A DNA stretch of 64,000 nt from Leucobacter zeae (GCF_016758175.1 NZ_QYAB01000001.1:611256-675255), one strand, 5' to 3'; positions 1-9,692 are shown, counted from the first letter of the stretch. Translations and numbers: made by a program. The notes: generated by a model not told the origin, from the letters alone.

Positions 1-53
1 ACAGGCGATCCGCGGCTCATCGCACGCGGCGCGAGAGCGGTGCGCGCGTGCTC

Positions 54-59
54 TAGGGT
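54..59 (+). promoter_or_regulatory. -10 element, leaderless start of pdtaS
   Basis: TAGGGT lies exactly 6 nt before the GTG at 66, so the transcript probably starts at the start codon. No Shine-Dalgarno sequence is present. The same spacing recurs at many genes in this window. Confidence 0.6.
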
Positions 60-65
60 GGGAAC

Positions 66-1577
66 GTGGCAACTCTGCGGAACTTCGCGACCAAGTACTC
101 GACCCTCGATGAAGAGGAGATCGAGTGGCTCGAACAGCTCGCGCGCGACTGGCAGCTCCTCGCCGATCTGGCGCTGAGCGATGTCGTGCTCTGGGTGCCG
201 ACGCGCGAGGGGGACTACCTCGCCGTTGCGCACAGCCGGCCGGCGGGCTCGGTCACCCTCTTCTACCGCGACGTCATCGGCGATTATCTGCGCTCGGACT
301 GGAAGGGCCTGGTCGACGAGGCCATGCAGACCGGTCGGTGCGTGGTGTCGACCTCCCCCGCCTGGTACGAGGAGAATCCCATGGGGCTCACCGCGTACTC
401 GGTGAGCCGTCTCAACGGTGCCGGGGAGCGCGTCGGACCGTTCGCGGTCGCGACCGTGCACACGAGCGTCGCCGACACGCAGACGGCGTCGCGGATCGGC
501 GCCGCGTTCCGCGAGGTGGCCGACGATCTCTTCGACATGATCCAGATGGGCCTCTTCCCCGCGCCGGGCAGCTCGCGCGGAGGGGAGCAGGGCAACCCGC
601 GCGCGTCCGACGGCCTCGTGCGCATTGCGCTCGACGGCGTCGCGACCTTCGCGAGCCCGAACACCCAGACGACCTTCAACCGCATCGGGTACCGCGATGA
701 GATCGAGGGCGAGAACTTCAGCGAGGTCATCGCCGAGATCGTCAAGGGGCAGTTCGACACCAACGAGTCGCTGCCGCTCATCGCGCAGGGCAAGGTGGCG
801 AAGCGCACCGAGTTCGACGCAGGCGGGCGCACGATCGCACTGCGGTCGATTCCCGTGGTCCGCGACGGCGCCCGCGTGGGCGGCGTCGTGCTGACCCGGG
901 ACGTGACCGAGCTCCGGCAGCAGGCGCAGGAGCTCATCACCAAGGACGCGACGATCCGCGAGATCCACCATCGGGTGAAGAACAACCTGCAGACGGTCGC
1001 GTCGCTGCTGCGCGTGCAGGCGCGTCGGGCTCGCAGCGAGGAGGCGAAGCAGGTGCTCGGCCAGGCGATGCGCCGCGTCGCCGCGATCGCCGTGGTGCAC
1101 GACACGCTGTCGACCGGGCTGAGCCAGATCGTCGATTTCGACAAGGTCTTCGACCGCGTCGTCGGGCTCGCCGCCGAGGTCGCGAGCCTGCACAACACGA
1201 CCGTGCACCCGCATAAGCAGGGCAAGTTCGGCGAGCTCCCCTCGGAGTACGCCACGCCGCTCGCGCTGGCGCTCACCGAGATCGTGACGAACGCGGTCGA
1301 GCACGGCCTCGCCGGTCGTGAGGGCGAGGTGTTCATCAACGCGGATCGCACCGACCAGCTGCTCGCCGTCGAGGTGATCGACACGGGCACCGGTCTCCCG
1401 GGAGGCACCGTCGGCGACGGCCTCGGCACGCAGATCGTGCGCACGCTGATCGAGGGCGAGCTCGGCGGCTCCATCGTCTGGGGGCCGGACGAGCGCGGGG
1501 GGACCCGGGTCGCGATCCAGGTGCCGCTGCACTGGATCTCGGCGCAGACACGGGAGATCCCGCGGATCCAGGTTTGA
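66..1577 (+). CDS. pdtaS: PdtaS-type sensor histidine kinase
   Basis: A 503-aa soluble sensor kinase without a predicted membrane segment. Residues about 1-160 form a GAF-like sensor and about 195-285 a PAS-like domain. A HisKA_2 helix follows with the signature EIHHRVKNNLQ (His301/His302), then a HATPase_c domain with an N box around ALTEIVTNAVEHG. The layout matches mycobacterial PdtaS, which phosphorylates the RNA-binding ANTAR regulator PdtaR. No PdtaR gene is adjacent, so the kinase is orphan here. The GTG start is chosen because of the TAGGGT element 6 nt upstream. The gene converges on the membrane gene at 1687-2220 and is separated from it by a long perfect hairpin. The family call is firm; the sensed ligand is unknown. 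Confidence 0.9.
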   Translation: MATLRNFATKYSTLDEEEIEWLEQLARDWQLLADLALSDVVLWVPTREGDYLAVAHSRPAGSVTLFYRDVIGDYLRSDWKGLVDEAMQTGRCVVSTSPAWYEENPMGLTAYSVSRLNGAGERVGPFAVATVHTSVADTQTASRIGAAFREVADDLFDMIQMGLFPAPGSSRGGEQGNPRASDGLVRIALDGVATFASPNTQTTFNRIGYRDEIEGENFSEVIAEIVKGQFDTNESLPLIAQGKVAKRTEFDAGGRTIALRSIPVVRDGARVGGVVLTRDVTELRQQAQELITKDATIREIHHRVKNNLQTVASLLRVQARRARSEEAKQVLGQAMRRVAAIAVVHDTLSTGLSQIVDFDKVFDRVVGLAAEVASLHNTTVHPHKQGKFGELPSEYATPLALALTEIVTNAVEHGLAGREGEVFINADRTDQLLAVEVIDTGTGLPGGTVGDGLGTQIVRTLIEGELGGSIVWGPDERGGTRVAIQVPLHWISAQTREIPRIQV

Positions 1578-1615
1578 CGCGGGGAATCCAGCGGGTCCAG
1601 ATCCGACGCGGGAAG

Positions 1616-1675
1616 CCGGGAACGCGTGCGGGGGCGGCCCTCCCACTGGAGGGCCGCCCCCGCACGCGTTCCCGG
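1616..1675. terminator. 28-bp perfect hairpin between convergent genes
   Basis: Perfect arms of 28 bp (1616-1643 and 1648-1675) enclose a 4-nt loop. The hairpin sits between the stop of pdtaS and the stop of the reverse gene ending at 1687, so it probably terminates both. It lacks a strong U-tract, as is usual for actinobacteria. Confidence 0.75.
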
Positions 1676-1686
1676 TCGGCGCCGCG

Positions 1687-2220
1687 CTACCGCCGCCCGC
1701 TGCGATTGCGGAGGATCACCGCGAATCCGACGCCGAGCAGCAGCACGCCGAGTCCGAGCACGGTCACGATGACCCACGCGGTCGTGTCGAGCGGCCCGGA
1801 GCCGAAGGTGCGCTGGGCCACGTAGGCGCAGAACGCGAGGATGAGCGCCCCCCACACGATGGGCCCGGTCCGGGGTCCGGAGCGGCGCGCGGGCGCGTCG
1901 GCGCGGGCGGACGACGCGGGACCGCCGCCGCTCGTGTCGGAGCCGGCGCCCGCGAACGGTTCGGATGCGGCGGTCGGTTCGGGCGCGACGACCGGGCTCC
2001 CCGACTCGGGAGCGGGGGGAGGCGGAGTGAGCGGCGTGGTCGCTCCCGTCGCCAGGCCGGCAGCGGGATCGATCGGGCCGGCAGCGGATTCGATCGGGCC
2101 TGCGGCGGGATCGACCGGGCCGGGGCGCGTCGGTTCGCCGGACATCGCTTCGGAGTGCATCTCTGTGCCCTTCCTCGGTTCGGGGCGCGTCGGTTCGGGA
2201 GTCGACGGTTCGGTGTTCAT
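1687..2220 (-). CDS. Proline-rich membrane protein of a PspC locus
   Basis: A 177-aa protein with no recognised family. The first ~120 residues are disordered, rich in Pro, Ala, Gly and Thr, with the short repeat GPI(D/E)(P/S)AAG. The C-terminal ~60 residues carry two hydrophobic helices (about 123-140 and 150-170) and a basic tail (RNRSGRR). Its ATG overlaps the stop of the upstream PspC-like gene as ATGA, so the two are translationally coupled and probably act together in the envelope. Its function cannot be inferred beyond that. Confidence 0.75.
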   Translation of the reverse strand: MNTEPSTPEPTRPEPRKGTEMHSEAMSGEPTRPGPVDPAAGPIESAAGPIDPAAGLATGATTPLTPPPPAPESGSPVVAPEPTAASEPFAGAGSDTSGGGPASSARADAPARRSGPRTGPIVWGALILAFCAYVAQRTFGSGPLDTTAWVIVTVLGLGVLLLGVGFAVILRNRSGRR

Positions 2221-3878
2221 CGGTTCGCCCCCGCTCCGATCCCGTGGGCTCCCGCGAACTCGAGCGCGGAACCCGTGGATCCGGTTCCGCGAGGCGCGGC
2301 CGCCGAGGAGAACCCCGATGGGCGCCCGTCGGAGCGTCGCACCTCGACTCCGCCGGCCAGCAGCGTGACGGTGACGGTCGCGACCTCGTCCGACTCGCGT
2401 GCGGCGGCGGCGGTCATGCCTGCCGGGAGATTCGCGGTGATCGTTCGCGCGAGCAGGGGCCCGGCGGCGTAGCCGCCCGGATCGCCGGAGTCGGCCCCGG
2501 TCTCGCCGATGCGGCCGGCGAGCACGCGGACCTCGACGAGGACGGGATGGGACTCGGGCAGGTGCACGACCGTGTTGCCGAATCCGTGCCAGACCTCCGC
2601 AGGCTGCTCCTGCAGCACGAGGTCCCGGGAGCGCCCGGACTCGCCGAGGTGCCGGTCGAGGTCGGTGAGGTCGACGTCGATGTTGCCGGCGATGAGCGCG
2701 GCGCCCGGCTGCTCGCCGTCGACGTGCACGTTGCCGAACGCCTGATAGCGGATCCCCCAGGGCAGCACCGCCGAGATGAGCAGCGCCACGACTCCGCTGA
2801 ACGCCAGGAACCCGACCCACCCCGTATGGCGGCCGCGGATCCCGGCGACGATCAGCGAGACGGCGAGAACCGCGACGGCCGCGACGAGCCCGGCGATGAG
2901 GGCCGGCGCGATGACCGAGTCGGTCCCCGAGACCTCCCCTGCCGCCCGCGCCCAGAGCACGGCTCCGCCGCCGGCGAGCAGCGCGAGGGCGAGCGTGATG
3001 ATGACCTGCGCGGCACCGATCCGATGCGCCTCGTGCTGCTCCGCGTATCGGGCGCTCCAGGCGTCCGCGCGGCGTCCGACGTCCTCGCCCCAGGCACCTG
3101 CGCGGCGGCTCACGTCCTCGCTCCAGGCCTCGGCGCGACGGCCGGCCTGTTCGCCCCAGGCCTCGGCGCGATCCGCCAGGCGCTGCGCGCGGGCGTCGAA
3201 CGTTCCCCCCGATTGCGCGCCGGAGCTGCCTTCGCGCGTCCCGGTGCCGTCGGAGGGCGATCCCGCCTGCGGCGCGTCGACGAACGCGGCCGGACCGGAT
3301 GCCGGTGTCGGGCCCGAAGCGGATCCGGGACCCTGCTCTCCTGCGGCGCGACCGCGCCGCAGGAGGTAGCGCCGCATCCAGACGAACCCGAGGACGATGA
3401 TCGCGATCCAGAACAGCCAGGCCGCCGTCGCGGTCAGCCAGCCGGGAACGCCGATGGCCGACCAGAGGTCCCAGTGCCAGAACCCGAGCATCGGGACGAA
3501 TGCCGCGGACGGGATGACGATGGAGAGGGCAGCCGGGATGACGACCACTGCCGCGAAGACGATCGCGGCGATCAGCACCCCGGTCTCGGCTCGCCCCCGG
3601 AAGATGTCCTCCACATGGATGCGGCCGGAGCGGTCGGGGAGGAGCAGCCAGCCGAGCGCGTAGAGCAGGATGCCAGGCCCGCCGAGGACGGCGAGGACCA
3701 CGAAGACGCCGCGCACGATGATCGGGTCGATGCCCGCCTTCTCGGCGATGCCGCCCGCGACGCCGGCGAACCAGCGGTCGGAGCCGCGAGTGATGCCGAG
3801 GCCGCGCAGCCAGTCGAAGAACCCCTGGCCCGGGGGCGGCCCGGCGGGGCGTTCCGGTTCGAATGATGAATCGCTCAT
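2217..3878 (-). CDS. PspC-domain multi-pass membrane protein
   Basis: A 553-aa membrane protein. Residues about 20-85 form a PspC domain (the DRWFAGVAGGIAEK pattern followed by a long hydrophobic helix). Two more helices follow, then a hydrophilic segment with about four 11-residue repeats of the type RRAEAWGEDVG, probably helical. Three further helices precede an extracytoplasmic C-terminal beta domain resembling the C-terminal domains of cell-envelope stress proteins. The start at 3878 is preferred over 3914 because GGGAG lies 9 nt upstream. It is divergent from a PspC-containing kinase, so it is probably an accessory sensor or inhibitor of that two-component system. The role is inferred; the PspC domain is clear. 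Confidence 0.8.
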   Translation of the reverse strand: MSDSSFEPERPAGPPPGQGFFDWLRGLGITRGSDRWFAGVAGGIAEKAGIDPIIVRGVFVVLAVLGGPGILLYALGWLLLPDRSGRIHVEDIFRGRAETGVLIAAIVFAAVVVIPAALSIVIPSAAFVPMLGFWHWDLWSAIGVPGWLTATAAWLFWIAIIVLGFVWMRRYLLRRGRAAGEQGPGSASGPTPASGPAAFVDAPQAGSPSDGTGTREGSSGAQSGGTFDARAQRLADRAEAWGEQAGRRAEAWSEDVSRRAGAWGEDVGRRADAWSARYAEQHEAHRIGAAQVIITLALALLAGGGAVLWARAAGEVSGTDSVIAPALIAGLVAAVAVLAVSLIVAGIRGRHTGWVGFLAFSGVVALLISAVLPWGIRYQAFGNVHVDGEQPGAALIAGNIDVDLTDLDRHLGESGRSRDLVLQEQPAEVWHGFGNTVVHLPESHPVLVEVRVLAGRIGETGADSGDPGGYAAGPLLARTITANLPAGMTAAAARESDEVATVTVTLLAGGVEVRRSDGRPSGFSSAAAPRGTGSTGSALEFAGAHGIGAGANR

Positions 3879-3979
3879 GCTTCGAGTCTCCCGCCGGGGA
3901 CCGTCCGCCGCCATGGGGGATCCCCCTGACGCGACCCTGAAGATCCGACCCCGAGTGCGCCGGCGTCGGCGGTGCGTGC

Positions 3980-3985
3980 TTGGAT
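3980..3985 (+). promoter_or_regulatory. Possible -10 element of the PspC kinase
   Basis: TTGGAT lies 6 nt before the ATG at 3992, fitting the leaderless spacing seen elsewhere. The second base deviates from the TAnnnT consensus. Confidence 0.35.
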
Positions 3986-3991
3986 GGAGCC

Positions 3992-5443
3992 ATGACCAGG
4001 CCCCCGCTGCAGCGCCTCGCGGACGACCGCTTCCTCGCGGGCGTCTGCGCGGGACTCGCGGCGCACCTCGACGTTCCCGTGCGCGCGGTGCGAGTGGCGA
4101 TGCTCGTGCTCGCGGCGCTCGGGGGCGCCGGGGCGCTGCTGTACCTCTGGCTCTGGGGGACGGTGCCGCGCGCGGGGGAGACCGAGGGGATCGTCCCGCT
4201 GCGACGCGCGCTCACGCGTCCGGGCGCCGGAGGCGGGGCGCCGGAGCGGGGGCCGGAAGCACCCGCGTTCGCGGGAGCGGCGGCCGGCGCGGAGCATGCG
4301 CAGCGCCCCGCAGCTTCCGCGCCCGCCGCGAGCCCAGCCCGGACGGGACGACCCGCCCGGACGGAACGATCCGGCCCCGATGCGCTGACGGTCGCGGCTG
4401 CGGAGGAAGCAGCCGTTCCGGCGCCGTCGCAGCGGGCGCGGTGGCCGATCGCGGAGCTGCTCCTCGGCACCGGGCTGCTCGTCGCCGGGAGCGGCCTGGT
4501 GCTCGAGCGCCTCGGGGTCTCGCTCGAACTCGACCGGATCCTCCCCGCCCTCGCCGTGCTGGTCGGCGTCGGCCTCACCTGGTGGCAGGTGGCCGACCGT
4601 GATCGCCCCGATCGGAACCAGGTGCCGCGCGTGCTCGGAGCGCTGGCGCTCGTGGCCGTCGGGGTGCTCATGTTCTTCATCACGGCGCGCGAACCGAGCG
4701 CCTGGACGGTCATCGCGGCGGCGTTCGCTGTGCTCGCGGGCGTCGCGCTCGCCGTCGCCCCGTGGCTGCTGCGCCTGAACCGAGAGCTGATCGCCGAGCG
4801 GGCCGCGCGCGAGCGCGAGGCGGAGCGCTCGGAGATCGCGGCGCACCTGCACGATTCCGTGCTCCAGACGCTCGCGCTCATCCAGCAGCGCTCGAACCCC
4901 GGCGGCGAGGTCGCGCGGCTCGCGCGCGGCCAGGAGCGCGAGCTGCGGGAGTGGCTCTTCCGGTCCGCTGACGGCGCCGAGCCGCCGCCGCGCGAAGCGG
5001 TCGACGCCGAACTGCGCGCGCACGCCGCGGCGCTCGAGGAGGGCCACGCCGTGCGATTCGAGGTGGTCGGAGTGGGGCTCGGTGCCGGGACCCTCGCACC
5101 GGAACCCCTGGTCGCGGCAGCCCGCGAAGCCATGCTCAACGCCGCCAGGCACGCCGGCGGCGACGCGACCGTCTACATCGAGGCGACCCGCGACCGCATC
5201 TCGATCGATGTCACCGACCGCGGGCCAGGCCTCGACCTCGACCGGCTGCCCGACGGGCGCATGGGCGTGCGGGAGTCGATCCTGGGACGCATGGAGCGCG
5301 CGGGCGGCACCGCAAGGATCGTCCCGGGGCCGGGCGGAGGCACGTCCGTGCGCCTGTCGATCCCGCGGAAGGAGCGGGCGACGGCCGGACCGGGCGACGG
5401 TGCGGAGCCGGAGAGCGCGGATGAGCATGGAGAGCGCGGATGA
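3992..5443 (+). CDS. PspC-domain sensor histidine kinase (NarL type)
   Basis: A 483-aa sensor kinase. An N-terminal PspC domain (residues about 1-65, with a hydrophobic helix) is followed by a Pro/Ala-rich linker, then four hydrophobic segments (about 150-260). A HisKA_3 region follows with His287 in AHLHDSVLQTL, and a HATPase_c domain with ATP-lid motifs such as DRGPGLDLD. It is paired with the LuxR-type regulator at 5568. ATG 3992 is used because the PspC domain begins there and a -10-like hexamer is correctly spaced. The last codons run into the tandem repeat at 5411-5487, so the C-terminal tail (ESADEHGERG) is encoded by repeat DNA. PspC-fused kinases in actinobacteria are usually linked to envelope stress; the signal here is unknown. 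Confidence 0.88.
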   Translation: MTRPPLQRLADDRFLAGVCAGLAAHLDVPVRAVRVAMLVLAALGGAGALLYLWLWGTVPRAGETEGIVPLRRALTRPGAGGGAPERGPEAPAFAGAAAGAEHAQRPAASAPAASPARTGRPARTERSGPDALTVAAAEEAAVPAPSQRARWPIAELLLGTGLLVAGSGLVLERLGVSLELDRILPALAVLVGVGLTWWQVADRDRPDRNQVPRVLGALALVAVGVLMFFITAREPSAWTVIAAAFAVLAGVALAVAPWLLRLNRELIAERAAREREAERSEIAAHLHDSVLQTLALIQQRSNPGGEVARLARGQERELREWLFRSADGAEPPPREAVDAELRAHAAALEEGHAVRFEVVGVGLGAGTLAPEPLVAAAREAMLNAARHAGGDATVYIEATRDRISIDVTDRGPGLDLDRLPDGRMGVRESILGRMERAGGTARIVPGPGGGTSVRLSIPRKERATAGPGDGAEPESADEHGERG

Positions 5444-5487
5444 GCACGGGAGCGCGGATGAGCGCGGATGAACACGGGAGCGCGGAT
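5411..5487 (+). repeat. Short tandem repeats at kinase/regulator junction
   Basis: Imperfect copies of gagcgcggatgagcacgg (about 4 to 5) fill the end of the kinase gene and the gap before the regulator. The kinase stop codon (5441-5443) falls inside the array. Several copies contain GCGGATGA, so copy-number change could alter the kinase tail or the spacing to the regulator. Confidence 0.75.
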
Positions 5488-5567
5488 GTGCGGCGATGGA
5501 CGGCGTTGAGCGCGATCGGATCGGGCGGCTGGAGCGAACGGGGTACGGGAATGCATGGGGTGCGCGG

Positions 5568-6281
5568 ATGAACGGGCAGCAGACGTCTGGCGGACAGCCG
5601 GGGCCGGCTGATCGGGCGCGGGGCGGGCCGATCCGCATCGTGATCGTCGACGACCACCAGATCTTCCGCACCGGCCTGCGCGCGGAGCTCGGGGCCGAGG
5701 TCGAGACCGTGGGGGAGGCGGCGTCGGTGGACGAGGCGGTGGAGGCCATCGCGGCGCTCGGGCCGGACGTCGTCCTGCTCGATGTGCACCTGCCCGGCGG
5801 GAACGGCGGCGGCGGAGCCGAGGTCGTGCGTCGGCTCGCGACGGTGCCCGAGGCTCGGGGCACGCGGTTCCTTGCGCTCAGCGTGTCCGATGCCGCGGAC
5901 GACGTGGTGAGCGTGATCCGCGCCGGCGCGCGGGGCTACCTGACGAAGGCGGCCTCGGGCGCTGAGGTCACCGCGGCGGTGACGCGGGTGCACGGCGGCG
6001 ACGCCGTGTTCTCACCGCGCCTCGCGGGCTTCGTGCTCGACGCCTTCGGCGCCGGCGGCGGGGAGACCGCAGCGGCAGACGACGAGCTGGACCGGCTCTC
6101 CGCGCGGGAGCAGGAGGTCATGCGGATGATCGCGCGCGGCTACGCCTACAAGGAGGTCGCCGCCGAGCTGTTCCTCTCGGTCAAGACGGTCGAATCGCAC
6201 GTCTCGAGCGTGCTCCGCAAGCTGCAGCTGTCGAATCGGCACGAGCTCACGGCGTGGGCCCTGCAGCGCCGCCTGCTCTGA
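5568..6281 (+). CDS. LuxR/NarL-family response regulator
   Basis: A 237-aa regulator. It has a receiver domain with acidic residues in IVIVDDHQ, phospho-acceptor Asp72 in VVLLDVHLPGG and a conserved Lys in GYLTKAA, then a C-terminal LuxR HTH (LSAREQEVMRMIARG...KTVESHVSSVLRKL). It is the cognate partner of the PspC kinase just upstream. The start is uncertain: an in-frame ATG at 5496 would add 24 residues, but those are encoded by the repeat-adjacent stretch and look non-conserved, so 5568 is preferred. Regulator and kinase are probably co-transcribed and may control the divergent PspC genes. Confidence 0.88.
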   Translation: MNGQQTSGGQPGPADRARGGPIRIVIVDDHQIFRTGLRAELGAEVETVGEAASVDEAVEAIAALGPDVVLLDVHLPGGNGGGGAEVVRRLATVPEARGTRFLALSVSDAADDVVSVIRAGARGYLTKAASGAEVTAAVTRVHGGDAVFSPRLAGFVLDAFGAGGGETAAADDELDRLSAREQEVMRMIARGYAYKEVAAELFLSVKTVESHVSSVLRKLQLSNRHELTAWALQRRLL

Positions 6282-6299
6282 ACCGGTCGAGCGCCGGGT

Positions 6300-7850
6300 T
6301 CAGTCCCAGCCCGGGAGCCAGAGGTGCGAGCGCCAGAACCATTCGGCGACCGGTGTTCCCGACCACAGGGGGAAGAACCAGACGGCCAGCGCGAGCGAGA
6401 GCCCGAGGTACAGTACGACGGCGAGGCGTCTGCCGCGCAGCGCGTCGGGGTCGAAGGGCATGCCGCTCGCAGCGGCGGCCGTGGTCTGCGCCGGGGTGCC
6501 GGCGGCCGTGTCCGGGATCCCGCCCGCCGCGGGAGCCGTCGTGCGCACGGCGCCCCACGCCGCACCGATGACGAGCGCGGTGGCGATCGCCGAGAACGGC
6601 GTCAGCACGACCGCGTAGAACTGGAAGACCGCGGGCCTCGAGACGGTGAGCACCCACGGCAGCCAGCCCGAGAGATACCCGGTGAGCGCGAACGCCCCTG
6701 CCGTGACGAACCGAGCCGGCGCGCGCACGGCGGCCCGGCGCAGGCCGTGCACCACGATCCCGGCGAGTACGAGCAGCGCCGCGACCCCGCCCCAGGTGAC
6801 CAGCGGGTTCGGCAGCGGCGAGATCGCCGACACGCACTCCGGCCAGGGGCAGCCGTCGCTCGGCCCCCAGCGGCTCTCGTACATGCCGGTGGGGCGGAGC
6901 GCGAGCGGCCACGACAGCGGGGACGATTGGTACGGGTGAGGGGCGCTGAGCGTCGCGTGCCACGCGAGCATGTCGACGTGGTAGCGCAGCAGGGACGCGG
7001 GCCAGGCCGTGTCGGGGAGCCGGCTCCATCCCCCGGGGTTCAGGATCCAGCCGCCCCAGCTCGCCAGGTAGACCACGACGGCGGCGGGCAGCGCGAGCAC
7101 CGCGGTCGCACAGGCGCGGCCGGCGGCAGCGAGCACGGCCCCGCCGGATCCGGATCCCGCGCTTCGAGCCTCGCGGAGCCGTCGCAGCAGGTCCCGGATC
7201 GTCACGAGGACGAGGAAGCACGCGAGCGGGTAGAGCCCCGACCACTTGACCGCGGCCGCGGCCCCGAAGGCGGCGCCTGCCGCGACGAGCCACGGGCGGT
7301 TCCAGACGGCGGGGGAACGGTCCGTCCACTCGATGTCCTTCCACACGAGCAGCGCGCCGAGCGCGATGCAGGTCGTGAGGATCCCGTCGAGCAGCCCGAC
7401 CCGCGTGAGTACGACGTGGACGCCGTCGAGCGCGAGGAGCAGGCCGGCCGTGCACGCCACGACGAGGCTGCGCGACATCGACCACGCCAGCCGCATCGTG
7501 ATGCCGACCGCGAGCACGCCGCAGAGGGCGACCGCGCTCCGCCACCCCCACCCCGTGCCGGGGCCGAAGACCAGCACGCCGAGACCGATCACCCACTTGC
7601 CGAGCGGCGGGTGCACCGCGTTCGCGGGATCGTCGGTGAACGCCGTCGAACGGTCGCCGCTCATGTCGGGGCTGTCGTCGGGCCAGGTCGTCGGGAAGCC
7701 GTGCGCGAGCTGACTGATCGCGTCGCGGACGTAGTAGATCTCGTCGAAGACGAGCGTTCCGGGCCGCCCGAGCGCCCAGAAGCGGAGCACCGCCGCGATC
7801 CCGAGCACCAGCGCGGGGGCGATCCACCGCAGGTCCCGTCGAAGCCGCAT
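6300..7850 (-). CDS. pmt: Dolichyl/polyprenyl-phosphate-mannose protein mannosyltransferase
   Basis: A 516-aa integral membrane GT39 (PMT) enzyme that transfers mannose from polyprenyl-phosphate-mannose to Ser/Thr of secreted proteins. Visible features are the first-loop acidic pair in [10 protein letters not shown], the loop motif HPPLGKW, about ten or more hydrophobic helices, and an Ala/Gly/Thr-rich hydrophilic insertion near the C-terminus before the last helix. The ATG at 7850 is preceded by TAGGCT with a 6-nt gap, so it is probably leaderless. It diverges from proS with the two -10 elements only 8 bp apart. The matching donor synthase is likely the gene at 51641-52369. Confidence 0.9.
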   Translation of the reverse strand: MRLRRDLRWIAPALVLGIAAVLRFWALGRPGTLVFDEIYYVRDAISQLAHGFPTTWPDDSPDMSGDRSTAFTDDPANAVHPPLGKWVIGLGVLVFGPGTGWGWRSAVALCGVLAVGITMRLAWSMSRSLVVACTAGLLLALDGVHVVLTRVGLLDGILTTCIALGALLVWKDIEWTDRSPAVWNRPWLVAAGAAFGAAAAVKWSGLYPLACFLVLVTIRDLLRRLREARSAGSGSGGAVLAAAGRACATAVLALPAAVVVYLASWGGWILNPGGWSRLPDTAWPASLLRYHVDMLAWHATLSAPHPYQSSPLSWPLALRPTGMYESRWGPSDGCPWPECVSAISPLPNPLVTWGGVAALLVLAGIVVHGLRRAAVRAPARFVTAGAFALTGYLSGWLPWVLTVSRPAVFQFYAVVLTPFSAIATALVIGAAWGAVRTTAPAAGGIPDTAAGTPAQTTAAAASGMPFDPDALRGRRLAVVLYLGLSLALAVWFFPLWSGTPVAEWFWRSHLWLPGWD

Positions 7851-7856
7851 GGACCC

Positions 7857-7862
7857 AGCCTA
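7857..7862 (-). promoter_or_regulatory. -10 element, leaderless start of pmt
   Basis: TAGGCT on the minus strand, 6 nt before the ATG at 7850. It lies back to back with the proS -10 element, so the two promoters share the same short region. Confidence 0.6.
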
Positions 7863-7870
7863 CGGCGGGA

Positions 7871-7876
7871 TACGAT
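7871..7876 (+). promoter_or_regulatory. -10 element, leaderless start of proS
   Basis: TACGAT, 6 nt before GTG 7883. It supports GTG 7883 rather than ATG 7886 as the first codon of the transcript. Confidence 0.6.
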
Positions 7877-7882
7877 GGTCGG

Positions 7883-9649
7883 GTGATGACACGGCTCAGC
7901 AACTACTTCCTGAAGACCCTCCGTGAGGATCCCGCCGATGCCGAGGTGGCGAGCCACAAGCTGCTCGTGCGCGCGGGCTACATCCGCCGCCAGTCGCCCG
8001 GCGTGTTCGGGTGGATGCCGCTCGGCCTGCGCGTGAAGGCGAAGATCGAGCAGATCGTGCGCGAGGAGATGTGGGCCGCAGGCGCCCACGAGGTGCACTT
8101 CCCGGCGATGCTGCCGCGCGAGCCGTACGAGGCGACGAACCGCTGGACCGAGTACGGCGAGAACATGTTCCGCCTCCAGGACCGGCACGGCGCCGATCAC
8201 CTCCTCGCGCCCACGCACGAGGAGGCCTTCACCCTGATGGTGAAGGACATCGTGTCGTCGTACAAGGACCTTCCGCTCGCGCTGTTCCAGATCCAGGACA
8301 AGTACCGGGACGAGGCCAGGCCCCGGGCCGGGCTGCTCCGCGGGCGCGAGTTCACGATGAAGGACGCGTACTCGTTCGACGTCTCGGACGAGGGCCTCGA
8401 GGAGTCGTACCAGCGGCAGCGCGACGCCTATGAGCGCATCTTCACGCGCCTCGGCCTCGAGTACGTCATCGTCTCGGCCGACGCCGGCGCCATGGGCGGT
8501 TCGCGCAGCGAGGAATTCCTGCTGCCGATCGCCATCGGCGAGGACACCTTCGTCCGCTCGGCAGGGGGCTACAACGCCAACGTGGAGGCGTACGCGACGC
8601 CCGTGCCGGAGGCGCTGCCGATCGCCGGGCAGCCCGAGGCGGTCGTCTTCGACTCCCCGGACACCCCGACCATCGACACGCTGGTCGCGCACGTGAACCG
8701 GGAGCTGCCGCGCGAGGACGGCCGCCCCTGGGAGGCCGCGGACACGCTGAAGAACGTCGTGCTGGCGCTGACGTCGCCCGAGGGCGAGCGCGAGCTCGTC
8801 GTCGTCGGCATCCCGGGGGACCGCGAAGCCGACCTCAAACGCGCCGAGGTCGCGTTCGGCGGATACGAGGTCGAGGCGGCGACAGCGGCCGACTTCGAGC
8901 GGCACCCCGGGTTCGTGAAGGGCTACATTGGCCCCGTGCGCGGGGACGAGGTCGTGCTCGGCCTCGAGGGCTCGACGGGCGTGCGCTACCTGCTCGATCC
9001 CCGCGTCGTCGAGGGGACGTCGTGGGTGACCGGAGCGAACATCGATCAGCAGCACGTCGCCTACCTCGTCGCCGGCCGCGACTTCACCGCGGACGGCGTC
9101 GCCGACATCGCCAACGTGCGCGACGGCGACCCCGCCCCCGACGGGTCGGGCCCGATCGAGACGGCCCGCGGCATGGAGATCGGCCACGTCTTCCAGCTCG
9201 GACGCAAGTATGCGGAGGCGCTGGGGCTCAAGGTGCTCGACGAGAACGGCAAGCTCGTCACCGTCACGATGGGGTCGTACGGCATCGGCGTGACCCGGAT
9301 CATGGCGATTCTCGCCGAGCTGCACCACGACGACCGCGGACTGATCTGGCCGCGGGCGATCGCGCCGTTCGACGCGCACGTCGTCGCGACCGGCAAGGAC
9401 GCGGCGATCCACGAGATCGCGGAGGGGCTCGTCTCGCAGCTCGATTCCGCAGGAGTCGAGGTGCTGTTCGACGACCGCCCGAAGGTGTCCCCCGGCGTGA
9501 AGTTCGGAGACGCCGAGCTGATCGGCGTGCCGCGCGTCGTGGTCGTCGGTCGCGACGCCGCCGACGGGTTCGCCGAGGTCTGGGACCGGGCCGCAGGGAC
9601 CAAGGAGAAGGTCGCGCTCGCGGACGTGCCCGGGCTCTTCGGCGCGTAG
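7883..9649 (+). CDS. proS: Prolyl-tRNA synthetase
   Basis: A 588-aa class II aminoacyl-tRNA synthetase of the bacterial type, which carries an editing domain inserted between motifs 2 and 3. It charges tRNA-Pro in the cytoplasm. Visible features are an N-terminal [14 protein letters not shown], motif 2 with [16 protein letters not shown], the INS/YbaK-like editing insert (about residues 225-390), motif 3 around [10 protein letters not shown] and a C-terminal anticodon-binding domain. Length is normal. GTG 7883 and ATG 7886 are consecutive; the -10 spacing favours GTG. In many actinobacteria proS lies just upstream of rimP-nusA; here the T7SS locus follows instead. Confidence 0.97.
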   Translation: MMTRLSNYFLKTLREDPADAEVASHKLLVRAGYIRRQSPGVFGWMPLGLRVKAKIEQIVREEMWAAGAHEVHFPAMLPREPYEATNRWTEYGENMFRLQDRHGADHLLAPTHEEAFTLMVKDIVSSYKDLPLALFQIQDKYRDEARPRAGLLRGREFTMKDAYSFDVSDEGLEESYQRQRDAYERIFTRLGLEYVIVSADAGAMGGSRSEEFLLPIAIGEDTFVRSAGGYNANVEAYATPVPEALPIAGQPEAVVFDSPDTPTIDTLVAHVNRELPREDGRPWEAADTLKNVVLALTSPEGERELVVVGIPGDREADLKRAEVAFGGYEVEAATAADFERHPGFVKGYIGPVRGDEVVLGLEGSTGVRYLLDPRVVEGTSWVTGANIDQQHVAYLVAGRDFTADGVADIANVRDGDPAPDGSGPIETARGMEIGHVFQLGRKYAEALGLKVLDENGKLVTVTMGSYGIGVTRIMAILAELHHDDRGLIWPRAIAPFDAHVVATGKDAAIHEIAEGLVSQLDSAGVEVLFDDRPKVSPGVKFGDAELIGVPRVVVVGRDAADGFAEVWDRAAGTKEKVALADVPGLFGA

Positions 9650-9660
9650 GCGCGCAGTCG

Positions 9661-9692
9661 CGCAGGCGCGCTGTCTCGCAGGCGCGCTGTCT
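9661..9692 (+). repeat. 16-bp tandem duplication after proS
   Basis: The unit cgcaggcgcgctgtct occurs twice head to tail, with a partial third start at 9693. It lies directly before the proS terminator. Confidence 0.7.

Noticed and set aside
1687-5139. A very long reverse open frame (about 1150 codons) over the PspC region
   Set aside because: Only its last 178 codons (2220-1687) are supported by coupling and hydrophobic helices. The rest is antisense to the PspC kinase and shows Arg/Ala/Pro shadow composition.
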